Origin: Conyzicola nivalis | GTDB lineage: Bacteria > Actinomycetota > Actinomycetes > Actinomycetales > Microbacteriaceae | Direction: 5' to 3' | Assembly (NCBI RefSeq): GCF_014639655.1 | Contig: NZ_BMGB01000001.1 | Coordinates: 1,752,882 to 1,816,881, forward strand | Length of the DNA: 64,000 bases | In this document: one piece after another, positions 55,499 through 64,000 of the stretch | Layout of the letters: the number at the start of each line of letters is the position of its first letter | Numbering within the stretch: position 1 is the stretch's first letter | Made by a program: the position numbers and the translations under genes | The notes under the pieces: model-generated | Seen by the model: the letters and a program-made list of their open reading frames with translations, nothing else | Database searches by the model: none | What the model was told of the DNA's origin: nothing

Positions 55499-56290
55499 AT
55501 GAGTACTTGGGGCCGGGTGCTCGTGGTCGTGCCGACCTACAACGAGATCGAAAGCCTCGAACGGGTTCTGGGCAACCTGCACCGCCACGTTCCCGCCGTC
55601 GACGTTCTCGTCGTCGACGACGCGAGCCCCGACGGTACGGGAAAGCTTGCCGACCGTCTCGCGCGGGGCGACGACCGCATCCACGTGCTGCACGGCACCG
55701 CGAAGAGCGGACTCGGACAGGCCTACCTCTCCGGCTTCGCGTGGGCCCGGGCCCGCCACTACGACGTCGTCGTCGAGATGGACGCCGACGGCTCGCACCC
55801 CGCAGAGACCCTCCCCGCCATGCTCGACCGTCTCGTCGACCCCGACCGTCCCGTCGGTCTCGTGATCGGCTCGCGCTGGGTGGCCGGTGGCGCGGTCGAG
55901 AACTGGCCCGCGCGGCGCCGCCTGCTCAGCCGGGCCGGCAACGAGTACGCGCGCCTCATGCTGCCGCTGCGGGTGCACGACGCCACTGCGGGTTATCGCG
56001 CCTACGACGCCGGGCTGCTCGACCAGATCACCACCCGCACGGTGGTGTCCCGTGGCTACTGCTTCCAGATCGATATGGCGTTGCGCGCGCACGACGCGGG
56101 TGCCGGCATCGCCGAGGTGCCGATCGTGTTCCGCGAGCGCCAGACCGGGGTGTCGAAGATGAGCCGCGGAATCGTCTTCGAGGCGCTCCTCAGGGTGACA
56201 CAGTGGGGCATCGTCCGACTGTTCACCCCGCGCACGGCGGAAGCTGCCCGGGCGGCGGACGGCGACGCACCCACCCGCTCCGCAGCGTAG
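55499..56290 (+). CDS. Polyprenol monophosphomannose synthase (GT2)
   Basis: 263 residues. VLVVVPTYNEIESLERVLGNL, VVDDASPDGTGKLAD, VVEMDADGSHPAETL (metal site DAD), VIGSRWVAGGAVENWP, ATAGYRAYD and FRERQTGVSKMSRGIV are Ppm1/DPM1 features. It should transfer mannose from GDP-mannose to polyprenyl phosphate for lipoglycans or protein mannosylation; no membrane domain is fused. A second such enzyme lies at 39944-40681. It follows rmlD by 4 bases. Confidence 0.92.
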   Translation: MSTWGRVLVVVPTYNEIESLERVLGNLHRHVPAVDVLVVDDASPDGTGKLADRLARGDDRIHVLHGTAKSGLGQAYLSGFAWARARHYDVVVEMDADGSHPAETLPAMLDRLVDPDRPVGLVIGSRWVAGGAVENWPARRRLLSRAGNEYARLMLPLRVHDATAGYRAYDAGLLDQITTRTVVSRGYCFQIDMALRAHDAGAGIAEVPIVFRERQTGVSKMSRGIVFEALLRVTQWGIVRLFTPRTAEAARAADGDAPTRSAA

Positions 56291-56348
56291 TCCCATACGC
56301 TAGGTCTCGCCCGATCGACAGTTCCTTAGGCCGGAACCGGAAAGCCCC

Positions 56349-57488
56349 ATGACAACACTGCGCATCATCATCGACCAGATCCTCGCGCCCGTACCCGGCG
56401 GCATCGGGCGCTACGCCGAAGAGCTCACGCGCGCCCTCATCGACACGGCCCCCGCCAGCTGCGAGATCCAGGGAATCGTGTCGTCGTCGACCGACGAGCA
56501 GTACGCGATGCTGCACGAGAAGCTGCCGGGTCTCGACAGCGTCTACAAAAGCGCCCTCGCCAGGCGCGAGCTGTCGGCCGCGTGGCAGCACGGCTTCACC
56601 CGGCTGCCCGGCAAAGGCATGATCCACGCGACGAGCCTGCTCGCGCCGCTGTCCCGCCACGACCGGGCGGGCGGATCCGGCGACCAGATCGCCGTGACGA
56701 TCCACGACGCCGTGCCGTGGACGCACCCCGAGACGCTCACGCCGCACGGTGCGTCGTGGCACCGCGCGATGGCCAAGCGCGCACACCGCTACGCCGACGC
56801 GATCGTCGTGCCCACCCACGCCGTCGGCGACCAGCTGGCCGAGATCTTCGACTTCGGACAGCGCATCCGGGTGATCGGCAGCGCCGTGAGCTCGCAGCTG
56901 GCCACGCCGGTCGACGCCGACGCACGCGCCGCGCGTCTCGAGCTGCCCGAGCGCTACATCCTCGCGGTCGGCACCCTCGAACCGCGCAAGGCGCTCGAAC
57001 CGCTGATCCGCTCGCTCGGCAGCGGCGCATCCGCCGACCTGCCGCTGCTCATCGTCGGCCCTCCCGGCTGGGGCGAGGTCGACGTCGCGGGAGTCGCCGC
57101 CTCCGCCGGCCTCGAACCCGACCGCGTGCGGGCGCTGGGCTATCTCAGCGACGCCGACCTCGCGGTCGCCCTCGACCGCGCGACCGTGTTCGTGATGCCG
57201 AGCCTCGCCGAGGGATTCGGCATCCCTGTCATCGAGGCCTTCCACTTCGGCACCCCCGTGGTGCACTCCGACGACCCGGCGCTCGTCGAGGTCGGCGGCG
57301 ACGCCGGTCTCGTCGTGGCCCGCGACGACCCCGAGGGTTACCCCGAACGGCTCGCCGAGGCGATCGCCACGGTCGCGAACGACGACGAGCTCGCCGCGCG
57401 CATGGGGCAGGCGGGGCGCGACCGTTCCAACCTGTTCAGCTGGCGCAACTCGGCCGAGAAGGTCTGGCAGCTGCACGCCGACCTCTAG
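56349..57488 (+). CDS. Glycosyltransferase family 4
   Basis: 379 residues. IIIDQILAPVPGGIGRYAEELTRAL at the start, VTIHDAVPWTHPETLTPHGA, YILAVGTLEPRKALEPLI, VGPPGWG and MPSLAEGFGIPVIEAFHFGTPVV are GT-B features of mannosyl/rhamnosyltransferases. It resembles the 43242 protein more than the cassette enzymes, lacking the GIQRV element. In the 58-base gap before it TACGCT (about 56293) may be a -10. It is convergent with the LCP gene after 13 bases. Confidence 0.9.
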   Translation: MTTLRIIIDQILAPVPGGIGRYAEELTRALIDTAPASCEIQGIVSSSTDEQYAMLHEKLPGLDSVYKSALARRELSAAWQHGFTRLPGKGMIHATSLLAPLSRHDRAGGSGDQIAVTIHDAVPWTHPETLTPHGASWHRAMAKRAHRYADAIVVPTHAVGDQLAEIFDFGQRIRVIGSAVSSQLATPVDADARAARLELPERYILAVGTLEPRKALEPLIRSLGSGASADLPLLIVGPPGWGEVDVAGVAASAGLEPDRVRALGYLSDADLAVALDRATVFVMPSLAEGFGIPVIEAFHFGTPVVHSDDPALVEVGGDAGLVVARDDPEGYPERLAEAIATVANDDELAARMGQAGRDRSNLFSWRNSAEKVWQLHADL

Positions 57489-57501
57489 GTCGGCGAGGCG
57501 C

Positions 57502-58854
57502 CTATGGCGCCGGCGTCTCCGTCGTGGCGGCCAGCGCGGCATCGACCATCGCGTGGATCGCGTCGAAGTCGGGGCGCACCACGTCGACCCCGTTGCTGGG
57601 CACCAGCTCGACCTTCTCGATCGGCAGGGCGCGCGTCTTCTCGGCGAGCTGCACGAAGTAGGGAAGAGCCGCGGATGGCACGTCGGTGGTGACCACCTGC
57701 GAGCCGGCCTCGGCTATCGCCTGGAACTTGCCGAGCACGTTGGCCGGCACGAACTGCGCGAGGATCGCCTCCTGCACCTGCCGCTGCCTGGCCATGCGGT
57801 CGTAGTCGCTCGTTCCGTGGCGCGCGCGGGCGTACCAGAGGGCGGTGTAGCCGTTCATCTGCTGCAGGCCGGGCTCGATCCAGCCCTCGACGTTGATCGG
57901 CTGGCTGTTGCGGTCTTCGCCGCCGCCGATCGGGTACCGGCCGGTCGACTCGATCTGCACGCCGCCGAGGGCGTCGATGAGGTCGCTGAAACCCTTCATG
58001 TCGATGAGCACGTAGTACTGCAGCGTGATGCCGAGCACGCCGCCCACGGCGTCGCGCATCGCCTCCACCCCGGCGTTGCTGCCGTTCTCCGTGGCATCCG
58101 GATACAGGTCGGGGTGTTCCACACCGTAGGTGTAGAGGTAGCTGATGAGGCACTCGTCGCCGCAGTCGTAGCCGTCGGGGAAGGGGCCGTAGAGCGGCGA
58201 GCCCTCGACGAACGGCGCGTTTTCGAGGTTGCGGGGAATGCCGATCATGGTGGCCTTGCCGGTCGCGGCCTCGATGCTCATCACCGAGATGCTGTCGGGG
58301 CGCAGCCCCTGCCGGTCGGGACCGGCGTCTCCGCCGAGCAGCAGGATGTTGTACCGCCCGTCGACGGCCTCGGCGGCCTGCCCGGCCACGAACACCTTGT
58401 TGATCGCGTCGCGGGTCGCTCCGGTGACCACCACGCCGTAGTTCGCCGTGGCGCTGACGGCGACGAGCACCGCCACCGCGAGAGCGGCGACGAGCGGGCG
58501 GGCCGATGCCGTGATCTTGATGAGCCGCGCGAGCCGCAGGGTGTCGACGGTGAGCAGAATCCACAGCGCGGCGTAGAAGACGATCAGGATCTGGATGACC
58601 GTGAGCGCCACCACGTTCGTGAACAGCGTGTAGAGCACGGGCCGCGCGAACAGGAAGAAAACGAGGGTCAGGATGGCGATGATCCAGAGCGCGAAGGTTG
58701 CGAGCACGCCGAAACGGCCGAGCTTGCGGTCGCCCGCGAGCAGCTGGGCCGAACCCGGCAGCAGGATGTTCAGGCCGACCAACCACCAGGCCCTGCGGGT
58801 CATGGTGGTCCGTGAGCTCGTGTCCGGGAAGCGGACAGGGCTGGCGATCGTCAC
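57502..58854 (-). CDS. LCP (LytR-CpsA-Psr) family glycopolymer ligase
   Basis: 450 residues. The N-terminus holds four membrane segments (about 25-135), more than the single helix of most LCP proteins. The LCP domain is about 165-335: [56 protein letters not shown] and [24 protein letters not shown] with the conserved Arg residues. LCP enzymes attach lipid-linked glycopolymers to peptidoglycan, so this is the likely anchor step for the glycan made here. GTG 58854 overlaps the purE stop by 4 bases. Confidence 0.93.
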   Translation of the reverse strand: MTIASPVRFPDTSSRTTMTRRAWWLVGLNILLPGSAQLLAGDRKLGRFGVLATFALWIIAILTLVFFLFARPVLYTLFTNVVALTVIQILIVFYAALWILLTVDTLRLARLIKITASARPLVAALAVAVLVAVSATANYGVVVTGATRDAINKVFVAGQAAEAVDGRYNILLLGGDAGPDRQGLRPDSISVMSIEAATGKATMIGIPRNLENAPFVEGSPLYGPFPDGYDCGDECLISYLYTYGVEHPDLYPDATENGSNAGVEAMRDAVGGVLGITLQYYVLIDMKGFSDLIDALGGVQIESTGRYPIGGGEDRNSQPINVEGWIEPGLQQMNGYTALWYARARHGTSDYDRMARQRQVQEAILAQFVPANVLGKFQAIAEAGSQVVTTDVPSAALPYFVQLAEKTRALPIEKVELVPSNGVDVVRPDFDAIHAMVDAALAATTETPAP

Positions 58855-59345
58855 AGTCGGGATGCGAGAGCCGCGTTTTTGTCTGCGACGAGCTGTTCGA
58901 GGCTGAGCGCGAACGCCGCGAGCTTCTCGGCGAGCTCGGGGTCGGAGGTGGAAAGGATGCGGGCGGCGAGGAGTCCCGCGTTGCGCGCACCGCCGATTGA
59001 GACGGTCGCGACGGGAACGCCGGCGGGCATCTGGACGATCGAGAGGAGGGAGTCGAGGCCGTCGAGCTTGGCAAGCGCGACGGGGACGCCGATCACCGGC
59101 AGGGTCGTGACGGCGGCGAGCATGCCGGGCAGGTGCGCGGCACCGCCGGCTCCGGCAATGATGACCTTGAGGCCGCGGTGCACCGCGGTGCGGCCGAACT
59201 CGATCATGCGCTCGGGCGTGCGGTGGGCCGACACGATCTCGACCTCGTGGGCGATGCCGAACTCGGCGAGTGCGGCAGCGGCGTCCGCCATCACCGACCA
59301 GTCGGAGTCTGACCCCATGACGACGGCTACGAGTGGTGTGGACAC
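58851..59345 (-). CDS. purE: 5-(carboxyamino)imidazole ribonucleotide mutase (class I PurE)
   Basis: 164 residues. [42 protein letters not shown] and [33 protein letters not shown] are the family blocks. It moves the carboxyl group of N5-CAIR to give CAIR in purine synthesis. GTG 59345 is the start: TACGAT lies 7 bases before it. It follows purK by 16 bases. Confidence 0.96.
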   Translation of the reverse strand: MSTPLVAVVMGSDSDWSVMADAAAALAEFGIAHEVEIVSAHRTPERMIEFGRTAVHRGLKVIIAGAGGAAHLPGMLAAVTTLPVIGVPVALAKLDGLDSLLSIVQMPAGVPVATVSIGGARNAGLLAARILSTSDPELAEKLAAFALSLEQLVADKNAALASRL

Positions 59346-59352
59346 GGAGACA

Positions 59353-59358
59353 ATCGTA
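59353..59358 (-). promoter_or_regulatory. -10-like TACGAT, internal leaderless promoter for purE
   Basis: TACGAT on the minus strand, 7 bases before GTG 59345 and just past the purK stop. Confidence 0.45.
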
Positions 59359-59361
59359 GGG

Positions 59362-60480
59362 TCAACCCTCGAAGAAGGCTGCCGCGGCACGCGCACGATA
59401 GACGACCTCGTCGAGGTCGTCGCCGCCCGCGTTGACGTGACCGACCTTGCGCCCCGGCCGCGGGGTCTTCTCGTAGAAGTGGAATTTGACGGTGGGCTGG
59501 TCGGCGAATGCCGCGTCGTAGCGGTCGGCGATCGTCGCCGTCGTCGGGCCGCCGAGCACGTTGACCATTACGGCCCACTCGTCGCGGCAGCCGGTGGCGC
59601 CGAGTGGCAGGTCGAGCACCGCGCGCAGGTGCTGCTCGAACTGGCTCGTCGTCGAACCGTCGAGCGTCCAATGGCCGGTGTTGTGCGGCCGCATCGCCAG
59701 CTCGTTGACGAGCAACCGTTCGTCGGTGGTCTCGAACAGCTCGACCGCGAGCACGCCGGTGACGCCGAGCGCCTCGGCGACCGTGGTGGCGATGTCGGCG
59801 GCGACGTCGGCGACATTGCCGGCGGATCCGGGTGCGGGCGCGATGACCTCGGCGCACACCCCGTCGCGCTGCATCGACTCGACGACGGGCCACAGCGCGA
59901 GTTCCCCGCTCGGCCGGCGGGCGACGAGCTGGGCCAGCTCGCGACGGAACTCGACGAGCTCCTCGACGAGCAGCGGCTCGCCCGCCAGCAGCCAGTCGGC
60001 GGCCTCGCTCGCGTCGCGCACGACGCGCACGCCCTTGCCGTCGTAACCGCCGGTCGCCGTCTTGAGCACACCCTTGCCGCCGTGGTCGGCGAGGAACTCG
60101 GCGAGCTGCTCGGCGGTGTCGACGCGCGCCCAGTCGGGCACGGGGATGCCGAGGTCTGCAAGACGCTGCCGCATCTCCAGCTTGTTCTGCGCGAACCGCA
60201 GCGCATCCGGACCCGGCTGCACGTCGATACCGCGGGCGACCAGCTCGCGCAGGACCGCCTGGGGAACGTGCTCGTGGTCGAAGGTGACGACGTCGACGGT
60301 CTCGGCGAAGGCGAGAACGGTGTCGAGGTCGAGGTGGCTGCCGTAGGCGGCCACGGCGAGCGCCGCCGGTTCGCCCTCCCGCTCGGCGAGCACGCGGATC
60401 GGGATCCCGAGGTTGATCGCCGCCGGCACCATCATGCGGGCGAGCTGCCCGCCACCGATCACTCCGACGATTCGCGACAT
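59362..60480 (-). CDS. purK: 5-(carboxyamino)imidazole ribonucleotide synthase
   Basis: 372 residues, ATP-grasp fold. [21 protein letters not shown] at the start, [49 protein letters not shown] and INVLG-type VMVNVLGG are PurK features. It makes N5-CAIR from AIR, bicarbonate and ATP. AGGAG lies 7 bases before ATG 60480. It is followed by purE. Confidence 0.96.
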   Translation of the reverse strand: MSRIVGVIGGGQLARMMVPAAINLGIPIRVLAEREGEPAALAVAAYGSHLDLDTVLAFAETVDVVTFDHEHVPQAVLRELVARGIDVQPGPDALRFAQNKLEMRQRLADLGIPVPDWARVDTAEQLAEFLADHGGKGVLKTATGGYDGKGVRVVRDASEAADWLLAGEPLLVEELVEFRRELAQLVARRPSGELALWPVVESMQRDGVCAEVIAPAPGSAGNVADVAADIATTVAEALGVTGVLAVELFETTDERLLVNELAMRPHNTGHWTLDGSTTSQFEQHLRAVLDLPLGATGCRDEWAVMVNVLGGPTTATIADRYDAAFADQPTVKFHFYEKTPRPGRKVGHVNAGGDDLDEVVYRARAAAAFFEG

Positions 60481-60560
60481 GCTCGAACTCCTGCGTCTCA
60501 CACGCCGGACGGGTTCCCGGCGTTCACCGCTTCTATCTTCGCGCAGTTCGGGACGGCGGG

Positions 60561-61097
60561 TTAGCGCACGCCCCACGCGGTCGTCTCGTCGGGCGCCGCC
60601 GACTGTTCCTGCTGGCGCCGGGCGGCCACGGGGTTCTGGCTGTGCTCCATCAGGTCGTGGAGGGCGGCCTGCACGAGATTCGCCGCCGGCACGTCGCGCA
60701 GCACGACGGGCGTGTCGAGTCCGGTGTTGATGAGCACGTCACCGCTGCGGAAGACGGCCTGCATGGCGTTCTTGCGCACGGTGACGTCGTAGCCGCGGCT
60801 GTGCAGCAGTTCCTGCCGCATCCGCACGAAGAACCCGCTGCGCAGCACGATGCGTCGGGTGGTGATCGTGTAGTGACGGCCGAGCCAGTGCAGCAGCGGA
60901 AGCAGCCAGAGCAGGATGCCGAGCAGCAGCGCGGCCCCGAGCACGGCCAGGTTCTGCCAGTCCTCGTCGAAGGTGCCGTAGAAGTAGCCGGTGGCACCGA
61001 GGATCAGGATGAGCGCGAGGCTCGGCCAGAACAGCGCGCGGCCGTGCGGACGCAGCCGTGCGACGACGGCTTCGGGCACGCGGCTCTCAGTGGACAT
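60561..61097 (-). CDS. PH domain-containing membrane protein
   Basis: 178 residues. Two membrane segments (about 22-40 and 48-68) are followed by a bacterial PH domain (YTITTRRIVLRSGFFVRMRQELLHSRGYDVTVRKNAMQ ... GDVLINTG). The family is membrane-bound and its role unknown. It lies 3 bases behind birA, in the same transcript, matching the Rv3278c-Rv3279c order of M. tuberculosis. Confidence 0.9.
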   Translation of the reverse strand: MSTESRVPEAVVARLRPHGRALFWPSLALILILGATGYFYGTFDEDWQNLAVLGAALLLGILLWLLPLLHWLGRHYTITTRRIVLRSGFFVRMRQELLHSRGYDVTVRKNAMQAVFRSGDVLINTGLDTPVVLRDVPAANLVQAALHDLMEHSQNPVAARRQQEQSAAPDETTAWGVR

Positions 61098-61100
61098 GTG

Positions 61101-61898
61101 TCATTCATACCTCAGATGTGTCACGTCGCCCGCGGCGACAGCCGTAACGTGACCATCCAGTGAACCGCGCACCCGCAGGCGCCCGCTGCCGTCGATGCCG
61201 ACGGCCGTGCCGACGAGGTCGGGGGCGCCGGGCAGCTCCACCTTCACCTGCTGGCCGATCGTGGTGCAGAGCTCGGTGAGCTGCTCGGCGACGCCGCTGC
61301 CGACGGGGTCGGCGCCGACGCGGACGAAGCCGGTGTACAGCTCGCGCAGGTTGAGGAGGTAGGCGCTGAGGGCCGCGTCGGCGAGGTCGTCGCCGGAGAG
61401 GGTCGCCCCGGAGAGGTCGAGCGACGTAGACACGGGTGTGGGCAGCTGGTCGCGCGTGAGCGACAGGTTGAGACCCGCGCCCATCACGACGGCGTCGCCG
61501 GCCGGCAACAGCTCGGCGAGCAGTCCGGAGATCTTCAGCCCGTCGACCTGCACGTCGTTGGGCCACTTGAGCCCGACGCGGTGTTCGGGCAGCAGCGACT
61601 GCACGGTGCGGGTCATGGCGATGCCGGCGATGAGCGGCAGCCAGCCGAAGTGGCGCAGCTCGAGCGGCTCTCCCCCGGGCAACACCGGCCGCAGCAGGAC
61701 CGAGATCGCCAGGCTCGCGCCCGGCGGGGCCACCCACACCCGGCCGAGGCGGCCTCGACCGGCCGTCTGACTGCCGGTCACCACGACGGAGAAGTCGCCG
61801 AGCGTGCCCGCCCTGGCGACCAGCTCGTCGTTGGTCGAACCGGCCTCGGGCAGGATCTCGAGGTGGTCGACCGCGGCGGCGCTGAGAGGGAGCTTCAT
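61101..61898 (-). CDS. birA: Biotin-[acetyl-CoA-carboxylase] ligase
   Basis: 265 residues, without the N-terminal DNA-binding domain of E. coli BirA. EAGSTNDELVARA, the biotin/ATP loop TAGRGRLGRVWVAPPGASLA, LKWPNDVQVDGLKISGLLAEL and GAGLNLSLTRDQLP are catalytic blocks. It attaches biotin to acyl-CoA carboxylase carrier domains. TAGCCT lies exactly 6 bases before ATG 61898. Confidence 0.95.
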   Translation of the reverse strand: MKLPLSAAAVDHLEILPEAGSTNDELVARAGTLGDFSVVVTGSQTAGRGRLGRVWVAPPGASLAISVLLRPVLPGGEPLELRHFGWLPLIAGIAMTRTVQSLLPEHRVGLKWPNDVQVDGLKISGLLAELLPAGDAVVMGAGLNLSLTRDQLPTPVSTSLDLSGATLSGDDLADAALSAYLLNLRELYTGFVRVGADPVGSGVAEQLTELCTTIGQQVKVELPGAPDLVGTAVGIDGSGRLRVRGSLDGHVTAVAAGDVTHLRYE

Positions 61899-61904
61899 CC
61901 GCTA

Positions 61905-61910
61905 AGGCTA
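61905..61910 (-). promoter_or_regulatory. -10-like TAGCCT, leaderless promoter for birA
   Basis: TAGCCT on the minus strand, 6 bases before ATG 61898, in the 20-base gap behind the DUF6716 gene. Confidence 0.5.
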
Positions 61911-61918
61911 GCCGCCGG

Positions 61919-63196
61919 TCAGTTCTTCGATACCCAGGTGTGTGGGCGCCCGCGCGACAGCCGCCGCACCGCGAGCACGGCGGTGCGCGCCGGCGTGCCG
62001 ACGACGAGCGCGACCGCTCCGAGCGCCGAACGGTCGTGTTCGCCGAACGCCTGCTTGCGCTCCCACGCCCGACGAAGTAGCCCGCCGATGGTGCCGCGCA
62101 GCGAGGGACGGTGCGGCAACGGACCCGACGCGCGCTGCTCGAGCAGTTCGTCGAGGGCGCGCATCCAATCGTCGTCTTCGGCACCGTGGAAGTAGTTGTC
62201 GTCGAGCCAGCCCGGGTCGGGTCGGGAGAACGAGAGAGACGCCACCGCCTCGCCGTCGCCGAACAGGCCGCTGCCGAGGAACACCGGGTTGATGAGCTCG
62301 TCGGAGACGCCGAACTCGTCGAGCACCACGAGCGGGACGTCGCGGGCGATCGCCTCGATCGACGCGGTCGAGCTGACCGTGACGAAACCGAGCGCGCCGT
62401 CGAGCGCGGCGGACATGGGTCCGGATGCCACGACCAGATTGTGTGGCGCAGAGGACCGCTGCGCCAGCAGGTCGGGGTAGCTGTGTTCCTCGTCGTGCGT
62501 CTGCTGCTCTCCGGTCACCGCCCGCACCTTGATCACCACGCGGTGGTCGGGGTTGCGCCTGGCGGTATCGATGAGGATGTCGAGCACCCGCTCGCGCTCC
62601 GGACGCAGAAGGGGAACGATCGACTGCACGGCGAACACGATGTCGCCCCCGCCGGCTGCCGGCCGCCGCTCGATGAAGGGCAGGGTGGCCAGCACGAGCC
62701 GGTGGGTCCATCCGCGCTTCCCCGCAACGACGGCGAACTCGCGGATCTCACGCTTGCTGTGCAGCACCATCAGGTCGGCTTGCGAGCGGTAGAACAGCGC
62801 CTTCCACGTGGCCGGGATGGAGATGCCGGGCAGCCCGCTCACGAACACCGGTCGGTTCGGCACGGCGGAGAGCACACGCAGCACGACGGAGGCCGCCGGC
62901 CCGCGCATCGCGACGATGATCACGTCGGGCCGTTCGAGCAGCACGCGCTCGTGCAGCGCGTCGAGGGTGAACTGCCGGGAGGCGCCGTCGAACCCGCTGC
63001 CGGCGAGCGCGGCGGACAACTGCGACGCGCTCGGGGCACCGGGGGTGGCGACGACCGCGATCTCCCTCGACCACTCGGCGGGGAGCTGCGCGAGCAGCGC
63101 GGCCCCCCACTTCACGTACGAGTCGGTGTCGACGAGGGCGAGGGCCTTCACGCGCGGTTCGCCCCGGCCTGAATCGCTCAAACCTGGATCGCTCAA
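61919..63196 (-). CDS. DUF6716 putative glycosyltransferase
   Basis: 425 residues from TTG 63196, which overlaps the neuB stop by 4 bases (TTGA). ALVDTDSYVKWGAALLAQLP at the start, VFVSGLPGISIPATWKALFYRSQADLMVLHSKREI and TVSSTASIEAIARDVPLVVLDEFG suggest a GT-B-like fold of the polysialyltransferase/CMP-sugar type. Coupled to a NeuB gene, a nonulosonate-related transferase is plausible. GTG 63151 (VKALALVDTD) is a possible later start, since the first 15 residues lie in a duplicated stretch. Confidence 0.8.
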   Translation of the reverse strand: MSDPGLSDSGRGEPRVKALALVDTDSYVKWGAALLAQLPAEWSREIAVVATPGAPSASQLSAALAGSGFDGASRQFTLDALHERVLLERPDVIIVAMRGPAASVVLRVLSAVPNRPVFVSGLPGISIPATWKALFYRSQADLMVLHSKREIREFAVVAGKRGWTHRLVLATLPFIERRPAAGGGDIVFAVQSIVPLLRPERERVLDILIDTARRNPDHRVVIKVRAVTGEQQTHDEEHSYPDLLAQRSSAPHNLVVASGPMSAALDGALGFVTVSSTASIEAIARDVPLVVLDEFGVSDELINPVFLGSGLFGDGEAVASLSFSRPDPGWLDDNYFHGAEDDDWMRALDELLEQRASGPLPHRPSLRGTIGGLLRRAWERKQAFGEHDRSALGAVALVVGTPARTAVLAVRRLSRGRPHTWVSKN

Positions 63197-63203
63197 GCCT
63201 GGA
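63174..63203. repeat. 15-bp tandem duplication over the neuB stop / DUF6716 start
   Basis: TCGCTCAA[AG]CCTGGA occurs at 63174-63188 and 63189-63203, with one difference. Each copy contains a TTGA on the minus strand, so the coupling signal is itself duplicated. Confidence 0.85.
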
Positions 63204-64000
63204 CGCGGCGGAGCTTCGCCAGCGGGGCCAGCTCGCCGGGGAAGACGCGCTTCACGCCGTCACCCAGAGCCTCGGAGACGACACGGATGTCGGCGACCAG
63301 CTGGGCGAAGTCGCCGGGCTCGAGCGAGGCCGAGTGGTCGGAACCCCACATGGCGCGGTCGAGCGTGAGGTGACGCTCCACGACGGTGGCGCCGAGCGCG
63401 ACGGCGGCGAGGCTGATCTGCAGCTCGCGCTCGTGGCCCGAGTAGCCGATGGGCAGGTCGGGGAAGCGGGCGGCGAGCGCGGGGATCATGCGCAGGTTGG
63501 CCTCCTCGGTGGGCATCGGGTACGACGACGTGGCGTGCAGCATCACGAGACGCTCGCGGTCGAGAACGTCGACCGCCGCGTCGATCTGGTCCATCGTCGA
63601 CATGCCGGTGGAGAGGATGATCGGCTTGCCGGTGGCGGCGAGCGCCTGCAGCATGCCGATGTCGGTGACCGACGCCGAGGCGACCTTGTGCGCCACGACG
63701 CCGAGGTCCTCGAGGAACGCGACGGCGGGCTCGTCCCACGGCGATGCGAACCAGTCGAGGCCGCGCAGCAGGGCGTGGTCGCCGATCTCGATGTACTGCT
63801 CGCGGTTGAACTCGACGCGGTAGCGGTACTCGAGGTACGTCATGGTGCCCCACGGCGTCTCGCGCATGACGCTCTTCATGTGCTCGGGCGTCGACACGTC
63901 GGGGGTGCGCTTCTGGAATTTGACGGCCTGGGCCCCGGCGTCGGCGGCGACGTCGATCATCTGCTTGGCGAGCTCGACGCTGCCGTTGTGGTTCAGACCG
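63193..64000 (-). CDS. NeuB-type nonulosonate (sialic-acid-like) synthase, partial, no SAF domain seen
   Basis: About 269 residues are visible and the gene runs off the right edge; the first visible residues GLNHNGSVELAKQMIDVAA belong to the N-terminal part. QAVKFQKRTPDVSTPE, EYIEIGDHALLRGLDWFASPWDEPAV, HKVASASVTDIGMLQALAATGKPIILSTGMST, HATSSYPMPTEEANLRMI, GYSGHE and VVERHLTLDRAMWGSDHSASLEP are NeuB TIM-barrel blocks. The family condenses phosphoenolpyruvate with a six-carbon amino sugar. The protein ends at GELAPLAKLRRVQA, where classic NeuB enzymes go on into a SAF domain, so that domain is absent. Confidence 0.9.
   Translation of the reverse strand, partial: GLNHNGSVELAKQMIDVAADAGAQAVKFQKRTPDVSTPEHMKSVMRETPWGTMTYLEYRYRVEFNREQYIEIGDHALLRGLDWFASPWDEPAVAFLEDLGVVAHKVASASVTDIGMLQALAATGKPIILSTGMSTMDQIDAAVDVLDRERLVMLHATSSYPMPTEEANLRMIPALAARFPDLPIGYSGHERELQISLAAVALGATVVERHLTLDRAMWGSDHSASLEPGDFAQLVADIRVVSEALGDGVKRVFPGELAPLAKLRRVQA

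Overview
The window is high-GC, densely coded DNA from an actinobacterium, most likely of the family Microbacteriaceae. The pointers are the mtrA-mtrB-lpqB two-component operon with comF, hpf and secA behind it, a WhiB protein, DUF3499, DUF5719, and the moxR/DUF58/DUF4129/DUF4350/SpoIIM/RDD cluster. I see no rRNA, tRNA, CRISPR array, insertion sequence or prophage gene. No gene-free stretch exceeds about 200 bases; the largest is 909-1101.

Left part (1-16 kb). On the minus strand run mtrA, mtrB, lpqB, comF, hpf and the start of secA: cell-wall sensing, ribosome hibernation and protein export. On the plus strand a tightly overlapping set encodes a GPDPase_memb-like protein, DUF4129, DUF4350, a MoxR ATPase and DUF58. 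The expected continuation (SpoIIM and RDD proteins) lies after a fur-katA pair that interrupts the cluster, with a large palindromic element at one boundary.

Middle left (16-29 kb). ahcY, phosphomannomutase, DUF3499, a Zincin-family protein, DUF5719, a large GT2-membrane fusion and whiB follow an order known from other actinobacteria (in Mycobacterium tuberculosis the equivalents lie roughly between Rv3240c and Rv3260c). Then come galE, a tiny membrane protein, a GlxA-type regulator, GtrA, manA and an acyl-CoA dehydrogenase.

Glycan island (30-57.5 kb). This holds two O-antigen-ligase-like proteins, a Wzm/Wzt ABC exporter with a substrate-binding C-terminus on Wzt, the full dTDP-rhamnose pathway (rmlA, rmlC, rmlB, rmlD), two GDP-mannose-4,6-dehydratase-like enzymes, two polyprenol-phosphate-sugar synthases, a GtrA flippase, two polytopic GT-C-like proteins, and seven further glycosyltransferases. 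Four of those seven form two copies of one cassette: a small protein with an SWR[IV]T[RK]PLRAV motif, then two overlapping glycosyltransferases. The copies (34964-38200 and 48759-52055) share gene order, 8-bp and 4-bp overlaps, and a hairpin downstream. A secreted DUF4214 protein lies next to the second copy. Together these genes should build, export and attach a rhamnose- and deoxyhexose-containing surface polysaccharide.

Right end (57.5-64 kb). The conserved chromosome order resumes with an LCP glycopolymer ligase, purE, purK, a PH-domain protein and birA. A DUF6716 putative glycosyltransferase and a partial NeuB-type nonulosonate synthase follow, the latter apparently lacking the SAF domain.

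Ten genes have a TANNNT hexamer exactly 6 or 7 bases before the start codon, which suggests leaderless transcripts and was used to support starts.
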